From Anoplopoma fimbria (Eukaryota > Chordata > Actinopteri > Perciformes > Anoplopomatidae), in NCBI RefSeq assembly GCF_027596085.1, contig NC_072450.1:28313223-28377222 (forward strand): a stretch of 64,000 bases of DNA, read 5' to 3'. Positions 11,069 through 25,055 of the stretch are shown piece by piece (positions within the stretch are counted from its first letter, which is position 1; each line of letters opens with the position of its first letter). The position numbers were made by a program, and so were the translations under genes. The notes below the pieces were generated by a model. The model was given only the letters and a program-made list of their open reading frames with translations. It was not told the DNA's origin and ran no database searches.

Positions 11069-11155
<87 letters not shown>
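11067..11155. repeat. (CA)n microsatellite
   Basis: A CA array of about 89 bp with a single ACGC interruption near its left end. Confidence 0.98.
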
Positions 11156-11158
<3 letters not shown>

Positions 11159-14100
11159 GCTGGCCAAATGTCCCTCTGATGACCAGTACACACATGTATT
11201 GCCGCAATGGGTAGCTGCACATTCTCTACACTAACACACACAAAATGACGTTGCATCATCACCGTTGTTTCCTCGCCATTGGTCGACATGATGTGACGTC
11301 ATCATGACGCAGCATGCACGAGGAAGTGACGAGTCCTGGTATGAGGCTGCACAATGAGTACAAGTTGGAAAGAAAATGATCTCGGGATGAGATGTTATAC
11401 TGATCAAGGGGGATTTTGGGGGTTTTATTAAGTCAATTGCTTCTTACCGTTCCAGTTCAATTATTGTATGCGTTGTTTTGACGTCACTCAACGGTGGTGG
11501 TGCATTCAAATCATGACACAGTACAAATACAGCCAGAAACATCACACTTGTGCCTCTGCCTCGTATCACAGGTGTTAATATAATGAGCTCTTTTTACGTG
11601 TTTAACTGCAGACGATGTTTATGGGGAAACCCCCTACCCAATATCTTTACGTCGGCTTTTTTTCCCAGACAGATGTTCCAGAAACAAGAGCCCGTATGAT
11701 GAAGGACAAAAAAGGGCCATTACCTGCAATAAACATAGTGGTGCAGTAATGGCTACTTATTTGATAAAAACAAAATCATGGATCATGGCTTTTTTTGTTC
11801 TACATAATATACCTTCCAGTGTCTCTAGATAGTTAAAGATTGATAGAGAGATCAGACTGACTTCTGTGCCTTGTGTTTGTTGGTTTTTATTTGGCCTGCT
11901 TCCAACACCATTATACCCCATAATTCCATATAGATCTTAACTGGTGCATCACAGACCAGTTCCCCCTCATATATATATATATATATGATCTTGGTGATAC
12001 TTAAACCATTCTAGCAACCACTAATATGCATTTTTCAGTCTATTATATCAAACTTCAATACCTGAAGAGAAACACTGTATATTCTTAACATTCTTGGAGT
12101 GTATATTTTTCTGGTCAATGAACCTTTGTTTCTTTCATTCGCAGTATTGTGTAAAGTTTTGGATTACATCACACTATGAATCACGACAACGGAAGACATA
12201 GTGACGAGGATATCAATATTTGCTAAGCTGCTCCCGGCGGTTCATTACAGGTGCTGCATATCCTTGTCTCGTGGCTCAGCACCTCCCAAGCAGAAACATC
12301 ACTTTCCTTTTCTTTGAGAATCTGTCCGGTCCCTCCTCTGTATGGGGAAACTGTCACCGCGGCATGATGGGGAGTGCAGCGCTCATGAAGGGAATGAAAG
12401 TAGCCCAGCGGTTCGGTTTGACTGATGATAGCCCACTATCCACTGACGATTTACTCTGATCCATCCACGTAACCCTGCACTACCAGTGTGCCAGCGGTAT
12501 CATAGAATTAACAGAAATATGTTGGCCACGATGACCGGAGTTATTAACTCAACAAAAAGAGTATATGCAGTGCATATTTTCCAGAGTCATGCACTTTTTC
12601 CAAATGAATCATAAATTGGCCATTGGACTATATTTTGAACAGATTTTAACGGTTCTAGTTTGTGTGGAGATTGAACGTCAAACAGAGTGTTGGCATTGGT
12701 GAATTTCATCTCTCAAATGCAGATGTACGTGCAAAAATACATCTCCAGGCCTTGTTAAAGCTACCACAAGGACATTTCATCTTGTGTTGATTCGCACAGA
12801 TTCACTTTAGAAAACCTCTGATTTTATCTGACAGTCCGCCATGCTCAGTCCTGGTTCTCCCCACGTCAGGTTGGCGACCGCTAAGCCAGATCTGGGTCAG
12901 TCAGCGATAGGGTTGCAACTGCCGAGGGCCCTGCTGGAGTCTGAGCTGGAGGAGTTTCTGGTGAACATGATTTTGTCTGGTTTTGCTGCACACGGACCCA
13001 ATGTCACTTCTGACAAGCTTTTAAGAATAACTATATAGAAAATAGCCAGTCTTCTGGCCGATGGTGTTGTTTACTTATGTAGGTCATAAAGAGTCATTAT
13101 TACATTGAGACTGTTTCTTAACAAGTTAAAAGTTCCTCACAGTAACTTTAAGTAGGGGGGCAGGTTACCTAAAACCCAACTGAATGCATACACCACATTG
13201 TAAAGATACAGAAAACATTCTGATGACGAGGATCAATAGCATTGGTATAGTATTTAAAGACATACTTGCATACAATGTCAGATAATCACTTCCTTCGACC
13301 CTTTGAAAAGATTTCCCCTCACCCTTCTCCACAGGGAGGTCATAGGTCAGGCTGAGTTACAGAGACAGCCCTTCCCGTCACTCCTGGAAGAGTGTTATCC
13401 TGTAAAATCATCATGATCACTGTTATCATCACTGTCATCATTGTGATCATCGACATCATCACACCCATTAGGCTACAATGCATCTTTCAGGATGAGTCAT
13501 TCAGCTTTGTATTGGCCTATCCAGATGTCTCGGTTTGCAGATATATTGAGCAAATTTTTTTGCTCTTTGATGAAAATCAGATCTGGTTCAGTCACTGTCA
13601 GAGAGATGATGGAATATGAGGTATTGTTTTGATCATTATTGGACTCCCGTTGATCTGAATTGACTTGAACATGTCAATAACCACTTTTTTGGCAGATATT
13701 TGGACTTGTCATTGCAGGATAAACACAGGTGTTATGGCTCAATATCATTTGCTTCGTGTCACATTAAGTCACAATACCAGGAATAAATGGAATGAGGCCA
13801 GGAGATTGCCATGTCGGTATATCTGGAGCGGTTGTGATGTAGCCTTTCAAATCCTCTCAAAGGTTTCAGTCAATATGACATTGTGGCCAAACAACGAGTC
13901 CATCACCTGATGCCGTTAGGCCCAAAAATGCTTTTTGACATAGATTTATAATTGTTTAATTTTGACTTTATAACAGAGAAGGCTTGTAAGACACCAAAAC
14001 ACTGTGGAACTTTTCATAATACGAGGAAGTATTTTACAACTCTGGCCAGTTTGGGGTCTGGATAACCTGTTTATTTTTCAAGACTAATGTGACTTGCTGA

Positions 14101-14362
14101 TGTGTTTTCTCTTTCCAATTCATTATGCTGGTCCTCACAAGCACTGTTTTAAAAAGAGATGAAAACACACAAACACAGTTGTGCTAACATTCGAGGGCAT
14201 TGCACGGACTTATATTCATACCTTGGAGAGTTACCACAACCATAACTACTACTTGCCTGATCCTAACCTAAGTCTCCTCCTAAAATGTAATCATTTACCT
14301 TATTGAGATGTGTATGTTGTCCCCAAAAGGAAGACACATTTATGTCCCCACAACATCAGTAT
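11156..14362. other. 3.2 kb non-coding stretch
   Basis: No convincing gene. It holds a short (AT)n at 11971-11987 and an ATCATC/ATTATC-rich patch at 13405-13465. Short frames at 12220-12459 and 12841-13038 have no recognisable domain or splice context. Confidence 0.5.
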
Positions 14363-14371
14363 TACACACAC

Positions 14372-14464
<93 letters not shown>
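14363..14464. repeat. (CA)n microsatellite
   Basis: About 100 bp of CA with one CACGCA interruption, among the longest arrays in the window. Confidence 0.98.
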
Positions 14465-14468
<4 letters not shown>

Positions 14469-15431
14469 GTTGGAAGGCAGTGACCTCTATATGTACTGAA
14501 TATAGTGACTTGGGCCTCTGTTCCTCAATATAGTAGAAAAGTAACTGTGCATTTATGTGTAAACACGTAAAAAGTCACGTAAAATGTCCCGACATGACGC
14601 CTCACAAAGGAGATAACGGCGCACACTCCACACTGATGTAAGAAGCCAAAAACTGTTTTTTTTTCCAACTACATTTCAATCAGGACAGCCAAGTCAGATG
14701 AAGAAAAGATAATCGTTTAATATTAAAAGATGATGTGTGATGATAAAGTCTTGTGGACTCCACAGGGAGATTTGTAATCGAGGGGCGTCTGCCCTGAGCA
14801 GCTACGAGATAAATCCCCCCCCCGGCCCCGTGGAGCCCAGACACTGGTGGTGGTGGAGGTGGCGGCTGATGAGGCTGATATAATGATGAGTTGATGAAGC
14901 TGATGAATCTGCAAAAAACTGGGTGTAGATTGGGGACGTGGAGGGGCATGTTAAAGCAGCAAGACAGAGAGACAGTCATATTTAAAAAGAGACAGCAGCA
15001 AGATGATAGGCTAAAGGTGAACGCTGCGATTACCAGGAGTTGTCTCCCATTCAGGACAGGAAAGTGGAAGATACCGGAAGCAGAGAACAATGTGGCATAT
15101 CAGCAGAGCGGGCCGGACGGCGAGGAGCGCGTTCTGAGTACGGCCTCTCCTTAATCCTGCATGTGTGTGTCTCTCAGACTCAGACGCTGCGAAAGTCTGT
15201 CGGGGGGACGGCAGCTCCGCTCTGTTCCGCTGTCTCGTGCTATCGTGACGGGGGGTTGGGGGGGGGGGGTTCTCAAGGGATCCCGTGTTCACATCACTCT
15301 GCTACTGCACGTACAGACAAGAGCACCTTGTTTGTGCACATAAAAAAAAGTGCCTGTCAAGTCTGCTGATGTTTTTGCGAGTGATGTTTTTTTTTTCTTC
15401 CTCTTTGGTTCTATCTTCCTTTTTGTTCTGC

Positions 15432-15455
15432 TGTCTGTCTGTCTGTCTGTCTGCC
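15432..15455. repeat. (CTGT)n microsatellite
   Basis: Six units of CTGT/GTCT, next to a pyrimidine-rich region. Confidence 0.9.
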
Positions 15456-15589
15456 GTCCTCTCCGTCCACTTCAAATTCAACCTCATGATGATCCCCCCT
15501 TCCTCTTTGTCGGTGGTTGCCTCCGACTGAGGCGGCAGGCCTCGGATGTTTGGTAATGGCCACTTAGAGTAATCAATGGGCCTCTTAGA

Positions 15590-16275
15590 AGTTGCGAGAT
15601 GAAAGAGGAGTTTGACAGCTAATGTGTGCCTGTCCTGTGACGTGAACGGCATGGCGATAACGCTGCAAGCGCTTTGAAGGCTCAAGGGTGGATGTGCGCG
15701 CCCGGAATTAGGTGGGGGCTACGATTCATCCCACGCTAAAGGCTCACCTCAGCCCGCGGAGCTAGCAACAATGGGCAAAGTGGCAGTCGCTCTTCAACTC
15801 CAGCTCGACACAAAAAAACAAAAACACCCCAGCACGAAGACACGCGATCCCACTCCCGCTCTCGCTCGCCCTGTTTAATATATCTGTCACATTTGGCGCG
15901 CCTCCTCTGCAGCCCCCCCGTGCCAGCTCCCGTTCCACGCTCTCCCTCGGAGACGTGTTTCGAGTAAACATTTCACGCTTGCTTATGCTAAAGGGAAGTG
16001 GCAGCGGCAGGTATGGTGACAGGCAGAGGACTGTCTGTGCCCAGGGCTGCCGCTGACAAACCGAGTCCCTCTCTCCGCGCTACTTTTATCCTCTAAATAA
16101 TGGTTGCGTGCGATTGAGAGGAGAGCATTGGATGATGAATTCGTTCCTATTCATCAAAACAGCTGAGAGAGGACACCCCCAGTGAGGGGAGGGGGAAACA
16201 AAGCGATTGTAATGTAAATGATTTGTGCTCAAATGAAAACGAGCTGAGCGGGAGCGGCGCTCTACGACACATGGA
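15590..16275. promoter_or_regulatory. Candidate conserved noncoding block
   Basis: Low-repeat sequence with a complex base mix. It includes GATGATGAATTCGTTCC, TTCATCAAAACAGCTGAG (an E-box CAGCTG) and AACAAAGCGATTGTAATG with SOX/TCF-like AACAAAG. The frames that cross it are short and unconserved in character. This is a composition-based guess. Confidence 0.25.
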
Positions 16276-16535
16276 GCTGTTGCGTTTTTTTTTTTTTTTT
16301 TACTCATCGAGGCGCGCTATTAGCCCTGCACGTCCGTGTTCGCTCGGTGGAAAGCGAGCGAAGCGTGTCCTTTTGAAGAGAAGGGGGGGAAATATAAAAA
16401 AGGAAAACATTTACAGAAGAGGAGGAATCATTTCCCATAACCACCAGCGCTCTTTGAACACGCTCCGTGGTGGTCTGCAGGCCCCCCTTCCGAGGAGATA
16501 GGGGTGGAAAGGCCTCCGTTTTGCACACGCCCACA

Positions 16536-16538
<3 letters not shown>

Positions 16539-16578
<40 letters not shown>
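16539..16578. repeat. (CA)n microsatellite
   Basis: A 40-bp CA array. Poly-G runs of about 12 occur nearby at 16732-16744 and 17060-17073. Confidence 0.95.
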
Positions 16579-16579
<1 letters not shown>

Positions 16580-16583
<4 letters not shown>

Positions 16584-18430
16584 GTGCAGGAGGGGGGAGG
16601 GAGAGGCTGGGGTATGGACAGGAAGTGTGATCTTAGAGTCTGCAACACTCTCCCCCTCTCTCCGGGGGACTGTTAACTTACAGCAGAGCTCTTTGGTGTG
16701 GTTGAGATGGTAAATGTTTTCTGTGTGTGATGGGGGGGGGGGGGGTTAAGGCACCAACTGCAGTGAGTGACAGTTTCTTTTTTCTTTCTCACACACAGTG
16801 TCGGGTCAAAGGTGTCTCTCAGCGTTACTCTACCACGTGCTCCCTCTAACCTAAAACACATGACGTGTGTTCAGCCAGCAGGAGCCTGCAGTCGATCCTG
16901 ACTTCAGTTACAGTGATGTCAAATATCAGCGGCGTAATCGCCACCCCTGTGTCTGGTCCTCTTGTATAAGTTGTAAAGGAAAGTGGAGACTGAAATGGGT
17001 TGTTTTGCTACGTCTGTTTTACAGTAATACCATGGGGAGCGTAATTTAAAGTCATGCTGGGGGGGGGGGGGGGTATATGCATTGAAACAGACATTACGGT
17101 TGTATAAATGAGAAACGTTAGAGACCAGGATGAAGTGGCTCAGGGGAAAAACTGTGTAAACTTTGTTTAAAACTGTGAGGGGGCAGTTGTTTTCATAAAA
17201 AAAAATCCATTGATATAACCAGGGAATAGGCCTAAGAAATTATAAATATGTAATAACATTTACATAAGGTTACTGTTTAAAAATCAAAGAATGCTTTAAA
17301 TAATCAAAGCACGCGAATAAGAACGTAGCACGAAGAGATTTTTTTTCAACTTATGAACGACTAATTGTTAAATCATGGTAGTAACAGCTGTTTGTGCACT
17401 CTCTGTGTTAACCACCATGAAAAGCAAGCAGGCTAACACACCGAACTTATGAACACAGTTCTTTCCATGGATGTCCTCTGCACCGTTTCAGCACTTCGGA
17501 CAGCACCTCGCCTACACACGCAACCTCTACGTGCAAAACACAACGCTGTCCATTGTTGAAAAAACAATGCAAAGTGAGAGGTAAATGTTAAATTGCATAG
17601 CAGCACTCAGTGGGAGCAGGAGACAGTGACCGATATTGTTTGGCTTGTTTAAGGTACGAGTTTTATGAGTACAATTCTTTTATTCATTGTATATATCATC
17701 AGACTAGTCATTTAATCCAGTATACACTGAATCCAGTTCACAAAGCAATTCATGGTTCCTGCTAGAAGATATTTTAAAACAATTAATCAAGTGTTATTCC
17801 TATATGTATAGATGCAGATTCCGTCACCTGTATCATTGATACAGGACAAAAGTGTGCACCTCGTGCAAGCAGGTAATGTCTGTTCATCTCTTGCACGTTT
17901 TGCAAATACTTTTATCAGCTGGTTTTGCTGAAGTTGGAAACACAGATTGTAAAAGGAAAAAAAAATGAATATATTTGCACAAAGACATATGTTGTACTTC
18001 CATCTCCTAATCATGCAGGAATGAATGAAACATGCAGCTATATCACTTACAAAAGAGACTTTACTTTGAGAGGAAATGAGAAACGCCAGTGCTATAGAAA
18101 TGATTTAATGTTTGTGCTTTTTGCCGCTCAACTGTCTTGAGGCTTAAATTGTCTCGGGCGATAGAGATAAATAAATCCAACCTCCTTCTCATGTGATTTC
18201 CGTTTTGGCCACAGAATCACATGAAGACTGAAACTTTTTCTAGTCCCCGTAACGAGATGAAACTTTACGAGAAACGGAGAGACTTACAGTTTCTTCTTTT
18301 AACAATGGCTCTTAGCTGGGCCTGTGTATGTATACAGGTACTACCGGGACGCACGCCAAGGAATATCCACACTCCATGCTAATCCATGAAAATTGTTACG
18401 CGTCTTATCACAAATGCTCGTATGTTAAAA
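16580..18430. other. Non-coding stretch
   Basis: No gene is supported. The interval contains two poly-G tracts and AT-rich DNA. Short frames show no domains. Confidence 0.5.
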
Positions 18431-18885
18431 ATAAAATAAAAAAAGCCTTTATGCCGCATCCGAGCCAAGGTTAAACCCACAGAAAAGGGCTGTATAAGAG
18501 CTCAATCTCAAATATGCGTCTAAATAAAAGAGGAGAGTTTAGTGAAGGGACACTTTTTGGTGTCCCCCTTTTTTCTCTGCTGTTCTTAATCAGGGACTCT
18601 TTAAGCTTCCTTGGTTTGATCCAGAGCCCCCCCCCCTTCTCTTTGGTAAGCTCCTCTGTGTAAAAAATCTCTGCGCCAGTAACACCACAAAGGCTTACTT
18701 ATCTGGGCATTACCTATTAAAGGTTTAAACCCCCGCATCTCTGATAAACACTGCCTATAAGGCTTTTATCTCCCCCGCGGCCTTATCGCGCTCTTGAAGG
18801 TCCTTCTCCCGAGGCGCAGTAATTTGTTTAATTAAAGTGTCATTTCGGGAGGGGAAATATGGCCAGGCCTTTGGTACGTGATGCA
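18430..18885. promoter_or_regulatory. Candidate conserved noncoding element
   Basis: Contains GTCTAAATAAAAGAGG, GGCTTTTATC, CCTTATCGCGCTC and TTTGTTTAATTAAAG (forkhead- and homeodomain-like sites) in a repeat-poor setting. Motif clustering only; conservation untested. Confidence 0.3.
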
Positions 18886-19059
18886 AAGAAGTTTACTCCA
18901 CTCGCCTCTGTCTGCCTTTCATTCTTTTTTTTTTTTTTTTTTAACTCTCTTACTCCCCGGTCTTTGTCCAGGGCTTAGATTTAGATTAACACACTGGTGT
19001 TTTCTCTCGTTTACTTTACTGCAATGATTTTTTTTTTTTTTTAAGATATTTCCAGACTG

Positions 19060-19400
19060 CAGCCATGGAACTGGAAAGAGACAACATAATCAAATCTAGT
19101 TGGAGAGAAACCCTCCTTCTCACCCCCCACCCCTCCACCCACTTTTTTAGCTGCTATCTAAATGGAGCCCTGAGAGGATTGGCTTTCTGGCCTCGCAGCT
19201 TGCGTTGTCAGCACTTTGGGCGATTTGTGTTTGATTTCATTAGGAAGCAAAATAACAGGCGGATGAAGAGGAAAAAGAGCGCATGCAAAGTGCCGCTGGT
19301 GCAAGTGTATGAGCTCTTAACACTCACATACTGCCGCTTTCAAGAGCGCATAAAGAGTTCCATGGGCGTGCACAAAGCGGACACTAGATGAATGCATGTA
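19060..19400. promoter_or_regulatory. Candidate conserved noncoding element
   Basis: A 108-codon plus-strand frame at 19065-19391 crosses this block, but the translation has no domain-like pattern. The nucleotide text is complex and repeat-free, for example TTTGATTTCATTAGGAAGC, GCATGCAAAGTGCCGC and AAGAGCGCATAAAGAG. I favour conserved regulatory DNA over a coding exon, with low certainty. Confidence 0.28.
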
Positions 19401-22400
19401 GAAAAGTTCACCAGCACATTCCGTGCGGTGTCAAAATGATTATGTTTCAGGGGTTTTTGCACGCTGGCAGATATACATAATTCTGAATACGATGGAGAAA
19501 CTGAAAGGTTTCACATAACGATCGTTTAACAAGTATTTCTTTTCGACTCTTTTAAGACATGGACACTTTCTTTTTTACAACCCTGGGTTCATTAAAGTAC
19601 TGTTAATAATGAAAAGATCAATATTCATTTGTAAAGAGAAACTGTGCCAGTAAAGAACAATGGGCTAGTGATATATTGAATCAACCAAAACTGCTTACAT
19701 TTAGGAGGATACAATATGACTGTTGTGCATATATATATATATATCAAGATCATAAATTGATCAAAACACCGAACACAAAATTATTTTGGATTTATAATCA
19801 GCTATAATGGGGCGTTTATTTTTGAAGAATTGATTAACATGAAACGAACACAACAGGAGGGTTTAAGACATACATATGCAACAGATGATGTAAATAAGAT
19901 GCTCTTTCATTGATTTTTTTTTTTTTACCAGAATCCCACAACTAATCACTTTGGTTAAATCAATGGACTTTGGATGCAGGATTTATTAAACCGATTTGTA
20001 TTTCTTTTGTTTAATATTTGTTACTTTTAGGGACAAATAACCACAGTTGAACGCAAACACACTTTCCTCTTCATCCTTCTGGCTGGTGTTCTCTTAAAGG
20101 GACAGTGCTTTCCTCCTAAAGAGGAGGTACAACACATGTTCCCTCTTCACAGCCAGTAGGCCCCCAGGTAAGTAGTGTTTAAACCTCCTACTATTAACAA
20201 TCATTTAATAACGCTTATGTGAAGGAAACCCACTGGACAGATTGATATGATAAATCAAAAGCAAGCTCATATGGCCTCAGTCTTCAGAGCCATAACCAGC
20301 ACCTCAGTCTCATCTCTGTCTAGACAGATCTAATACTCCTTCTGGCACCTACTGGGGTCAGGAATGCCTCCGCCTCCTGGGTGGGGGTGGGTGGGGGGCT
20401 CACATCAGGGAACATGTAAACCAAACAGGGGGACAACAGCAACCTCAGCTGTGTTGGCACATCCTGCAGCGAACACGCTAACAGGGCGTGAGAGTAAAAG
20501 ATTTATGAGCTGTTGCACGCAGACACAGCGGCAAGCTTCTTCTAAAAGGAGAAAAAGAACAGAAGAAAGAAAAGAAAGAAAGAAAAAGCAGCAGGGAGAT
20601 ACAGAAAGATCAAATGGCAGCGCATGATAAGGCATGAAAAACGACTCGCCGTGGTCGTAAATTAATGGAAAGAGGAAGGTTGTCATTATCCACACACAGG
20701 CCCCGGGACAGAAAGGTGTGGCGCCCAGATGGTGGGGGGGAGATAGCCGGGGCCAAGTTTGAGTAATTGATGACTTCAAAATAAACCGCTCATCTTGGGA
20801 GGGATGGAAGAAAGATTGCCCAACAACACAAACACAAGGCATCCAGGTCAAGAGCACTCCGTCAACTTCCTTGTTAAAGTTTGAGGAGGAAAACATTTGA
20901 AATAAACACGGGCAGAAAGGACACACAGGTCTAAGTTAAGTTTTCTGACATCCATAAGTCTGTATTTATCACCCCTTGTTTGTTTTTTTGCAGACTAATG
21001 TTAAAAGCAATATTATACGCTTTAATTGAGCATTATTTGATTGAATGCTCCAAAGCAAGTATGTACTGTACCTAACACAAGGCAGAGCTCATAAAACACG
21101 ATAAAACAGGCTTAACGTCTGAAACAATGATAGGTAAAAATGCTGTGTTGTGGTGCATATAGGAACAATTATATGCATTTTTTATATTTTTTTAACTCCC
21201 TCCATGTCTAAAAAGTCCACAAAAATAATTTAAACTGCTCTGGAATCAAATTAATTTAATGAACGTCTCAATAAAGGAGGCCTATTAATGAAAACCAAAT
21301 GCAATAATAATGGCCAGTGTGTATGATGCCTTGAATGGTTTTTTTTCAAACATCACTACATACCACTTGTCTTTTCTCTTTATAGCCACTTGTTTTTGTG
21401 GTTCTGTTTCTTGAAAAAATCCAAAGACCTCTAGAGCATCCATCAGCTTTTGTAAGTAAATGGAATCTCTTTTCTTTTTTCCAGCCGTGGTTACAACAGC
21501 TGAAGGACGTTTTGTGACACTTCTGGCTTCCCAAATTGAAAATATGGCGTTTTTTACGTTTTTATTCTTAGTTACTATATATTTTAACAAGTAAGTAATA
21601 TTATCTATTCTTATGAGACTATGGTGAGCATCTAAGAAATGTAGATTGTATAATTTGAGTCATTATACTTTTTGCTTCTGAGAGACACTAAGTAGATTAA
21701 AGTCATTGCTTAATTCTACAGTATGTTGAATGATGGCCAATTGTACGTTGGTTTGGTGCCACAATGTATGTTTTGAACCAAATATTATTTGGCGGTGAAG
21801 AAATGTTGGGGTGGGGGGTTTCTGTGCTCACGTCATACCCGTGCTCCAGTTTTCCACTTTTAAACGATCTGATTCATAAATGGCACAAAAACATTTTCCT
21901 CATCAAACGCAAATGAATGCAAAGATCTGGCTCCCTCGGCTCCTCTTGACTCCTCGCTGATATGTTTATTATTATTTTTTCTCAGCGAGTCAGATTGAGG
22001 CCAAACCCAGATGAGAGAAATGGCGAGATAAAAAACAGAACAAGAGACTTCCTCTGTCAGCATTAAAGGACACTTGCAGCCCTCTCTATCCTCCTCACTC
22101 TTCTTTCTTTCTTTCTTTCCTTCCAATGTCCCCTCTTCCCTCTCCTCCAGCAGCTGGCTCTGCAGCTGCAGGTGTTGTTGTCCTGCTGTCTTTTGAGGAT
22201 TTGTGCCTGCAACCTGTCTGATGATGGAAACATGTTTATGTAGTACAGTGCATTGTGTCCTCCCAGCATTCTGTTCTTGTCAGAGTGAGAACAGCTCTGA
22301 AACATCATTTAAATTACTGGGCACTACAATATGCCTGTATTTTTTTCTTATTTGGGCTTAGAGAGCAGGTGTCTAAAGATGTTACAATAGGAGAAGCGGT

Positions 22401-22600
22401 TGGCAAAGTAACAGGTTGGACATAAATGTAAATGTGCTGTACAAGTGCCAAATCCTATAGGGGCTTTCATATTTTTTTTTGTATTTGCAAGCAAGCCAGT
22501 TAATATTAAAGAGTAAAAAACTAAATGGAAGGCAAAATTGTGTAAGGAAAAAATAATTAAGTAGATCTGTGTAAGTGTGAGCCCGTATAAGAGCTAAATG
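19400..22600. other. Non-coding stretch
   Basis: No gene is supported. It holds a short (AT)n at 19729-19743, AAAGAAAG runs near 20565-20590 and a (CTTT)n run at 22102-22121. The part at 20400-20930 is repeat-poor and could be regulatory. Confidence 0.45.
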
Positions 22601-22960
22601 TAAAATCTGTCTCCCTGTGATTGGCTATCTCTGAGACATGTTTTTTAAAGCCCTGACGCGTTATTAATAAAACAAACTCTAATAGAAATATCATTGGGCT
22701 TATTTTTCAATCAGGCTCAGCATCGCTGCAATCCGCAAAGCGTAACATTAATTAAAGATTGACGGCCGGGCCGTTCATCTGAACCGCGTGTTGATCCGGT
22801 AATTAAAATGACAAAAAAAAAAAAAAAGATTTATTTATAGAAATTTGCCCAACATGTTTAATTTCCCTGTCAATGAGGGCCTGGTTTTCTGTCTTTTAAC
22901 CAAGGGAAGGAAGTGCATTTATTTATTTTTCATCTTCCTCTTCCCCTGCTCCCATTGATG
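22600..22960. promoter_or_regulatory. Candidate conserved noncoding element
   Basis: Repeat-poor block with several homeodomain cores close together (ACATTAATTAAAG at about 22745, GGTAATTAAAATG at about 22799, GTTATTAATAAAAC), plus GATTGACGGCCGGGCC and an A15 run. This arrangement is typical of vertebrate developmental enhancers. The inference rests on motif density only. Confidence 0.35.
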
Positions 22961-24290
22961 GATGACGTAAGAACGAGCAAGGGGTTCGTGCTCATGGGTT
23001 CATGGTAGTGAGGCAAAATGGAGGCTCAGAGATGAAAAGGCCATGTGAGGCTTCTAAAAAACCGGCTTCACCCTGCTCAATCAAACTTTCCAAAGGGATA
23101 AAAAAAAGGATAAAAGTGAAAGTTTCAATGACCTTAGTTCAGCAGTAATTCAGAAAGGGAAGCAAATACAAATGAAATAGCTTTGCATTTTTATTTTGGT
23201 AAAGTAATTATGTAGTCTCTTGGAGTTTGACAAGGCTCCTAATGAGTTCTCCAAGGACCTCTCCTTTTATTTGTTTGTTTGTTATTTTTAAGCTTGATTA
23301 AGTCCCCTTGTATTTAGCGAGCACAATCAAATCAACGGGGAGGAAGATTAACTGTGTATGTTTCTCCAACATCTTTAAGGAGGTGTAAGCATACTGCCTT
23401 TTCTCTTTGTGCTGCACAACGCTATCCCTTCTGTTCTATTTGCGTATTCCATTACATACGGCAAATGACATTATTTAATTATTCTCATTTATTTATGTTG
23501 AAGTTGGAGTTTCTGAGTAAAAACACTGAAAAGATCATCCACACTGTTAAATCATTGATTAATATTTAGATTCATTAATATATGTATAATCATAAGTATT
23601 TCTGACAAAACTATGTGAACTCATAAAATGAGAAAGTGTTCCATCCTTGTGTCCCAGAGCATGTTCATATACTTCTAATTGGATTTGCCAGATATGTTAT
23701 GGAGGGATTTTAAAGAGCTACATTGTTAAACGGCCCACACATTATCAGCTGCAGTATACTGGCTCTATACGACTGGCTGTATCATTGTTTTCCTATGAGG
23801 AGAGATGTGGAACCCAACTAGTCTGAATCGCAACCATATGCAAAAACATTCTGCGCTCAAAGTTCAAATTAACTTCCAACATCAACTTCGGCCTTGGTCT
23901 CTGCTGCCCTCTCAAAGAGCGACCAATGAGATAGCAGCTGTACGTAACAATACATGCAGAACATGCAAGCAGGGGAGCTGGATGAAGAAAAAACATCCTC
24001 TGTGTTGTAAAGTTCCCCAAACTCTAAAACACAACATCCACAAACAAACCACCATCTTGTCTGGAAATGTATTGCATGGTGAAATGTCAGCACGTGGTTT
24101 CCTAAGAGTAATGTTTTCATACAACAAAACTGTTGTAGTTGACAATTACGCTTCCAAGAGAAACAAATATACATTTTTAGTCAGAGTATGTGAAAGTCCA
24201 TGTAGGGAGCAGGTAGGTAGACTTTCACCCAGTAGACCTCTGTTAGAGTCCTTTGTGAAAAGAAACAATCATTGTTGAATACTTATTTAA
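22961..24290. other. Non-coding stretch
   Basis: No gene is supported. Overlapping frames at 23793-24278 on both strands lack domain features. Confidence 0.45.
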
Positions 24291-24294
24291 CACC

Positions 24295-24440
24295 CTGCCG
24301 TGATGTTTTACTAAACCTAACCAAGAGGTTTTATGTCCTAAACATAACCAAGTAATCATGTTATGTTCTTGTTTTTGTTTGTTTTAATTGACGTTTACCG
24401 GCCTTAATCTGGGAGAAACGCTGTTAACGATGTTACCTCA
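24295..24440 (+). repeat. CTAAACCTAAC-type dispersed repeat, copy 2
   Basis: Contains ACTAAACCTAACCAAGAGG...CCTAAACATAACCAAG and then GACGTTTACCGG. It is related to the segments at 9335-9480 and 58795-58960. Confidence 0.5.
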
Positions 24441-25050
24441 TGGACCACACTGGCTCTGTGTTTGGAAAGAATGTTTCAAAGAATGTTTCAAGAGCTGTGA
24501 TTCAAAATGAAACAATTTTAACAATTAAAAACAATGTTTAAAATGCATTGTTTCAGGAAAGTGTTTACTGACAGTGACATTGTTGTTTTTTTTACAGTAG
24601 TATTAAGCGCTCTCTTCATTATATAATATTTCTCCAGCAGCCTTTCCTCGGTGCAAGTGAAAATTATGTGATAATACAACTGAAAAACAAAAATTCGAGA
24701 GACATAAGAAACGTCGTACTCAATTCATGGAGTATGAACGTTAGACTGTTGTATTTTGGAGTATTTGGATCAATACAAATTGCTATTGAGTCTGTTTTTC
24801 TCATAATCATTTTTGACTTTTCAAATTCATTTAATTTAAATTACAGTAATAAGGCACTGCTTGTCACAACGAAAATTAAGATGAACGAATAGCAAGAAGT
24901 AACATCGCAGGTTAATTAATAAGCTTCATGTTTACTCGTTTTTAAGGAGGGTGTGATGTGCGCTTTGTAATATTCATAACAAATATGTTTATTTATATAA
25001 CTTGCTATTATATAGTTTGACAATACAGAACATAGCATACAACAATATAA

Positions 25051-25055
25051 AGCAT
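25051..25055. repeat. Target-site duplication AGCAT, left copy
   Basis: AGCAT directly precedes the TGTCACAG start of the 5' LTR. The same five bases follow the last TTACA of the 3' LTR at 34284-34288. Five bases is the usual duplication for Ty3/gypsy integrases and fixes both outer boundaries. Confidence 0.85.

Noticed and set aside
10110..11289. Several frames of 67 to 228 codons rich in Thr-His or Cys-Val.
   Set aside because: They are translations of CA/GT microsatellites.
19065..19391. 108-codon plus-strand frame starting at ATG in unique DNA.
   Set aside because: The residue pattern shows no domain, and there are no clear splice or poly(A) signals. The DNA looks regulatory instead.
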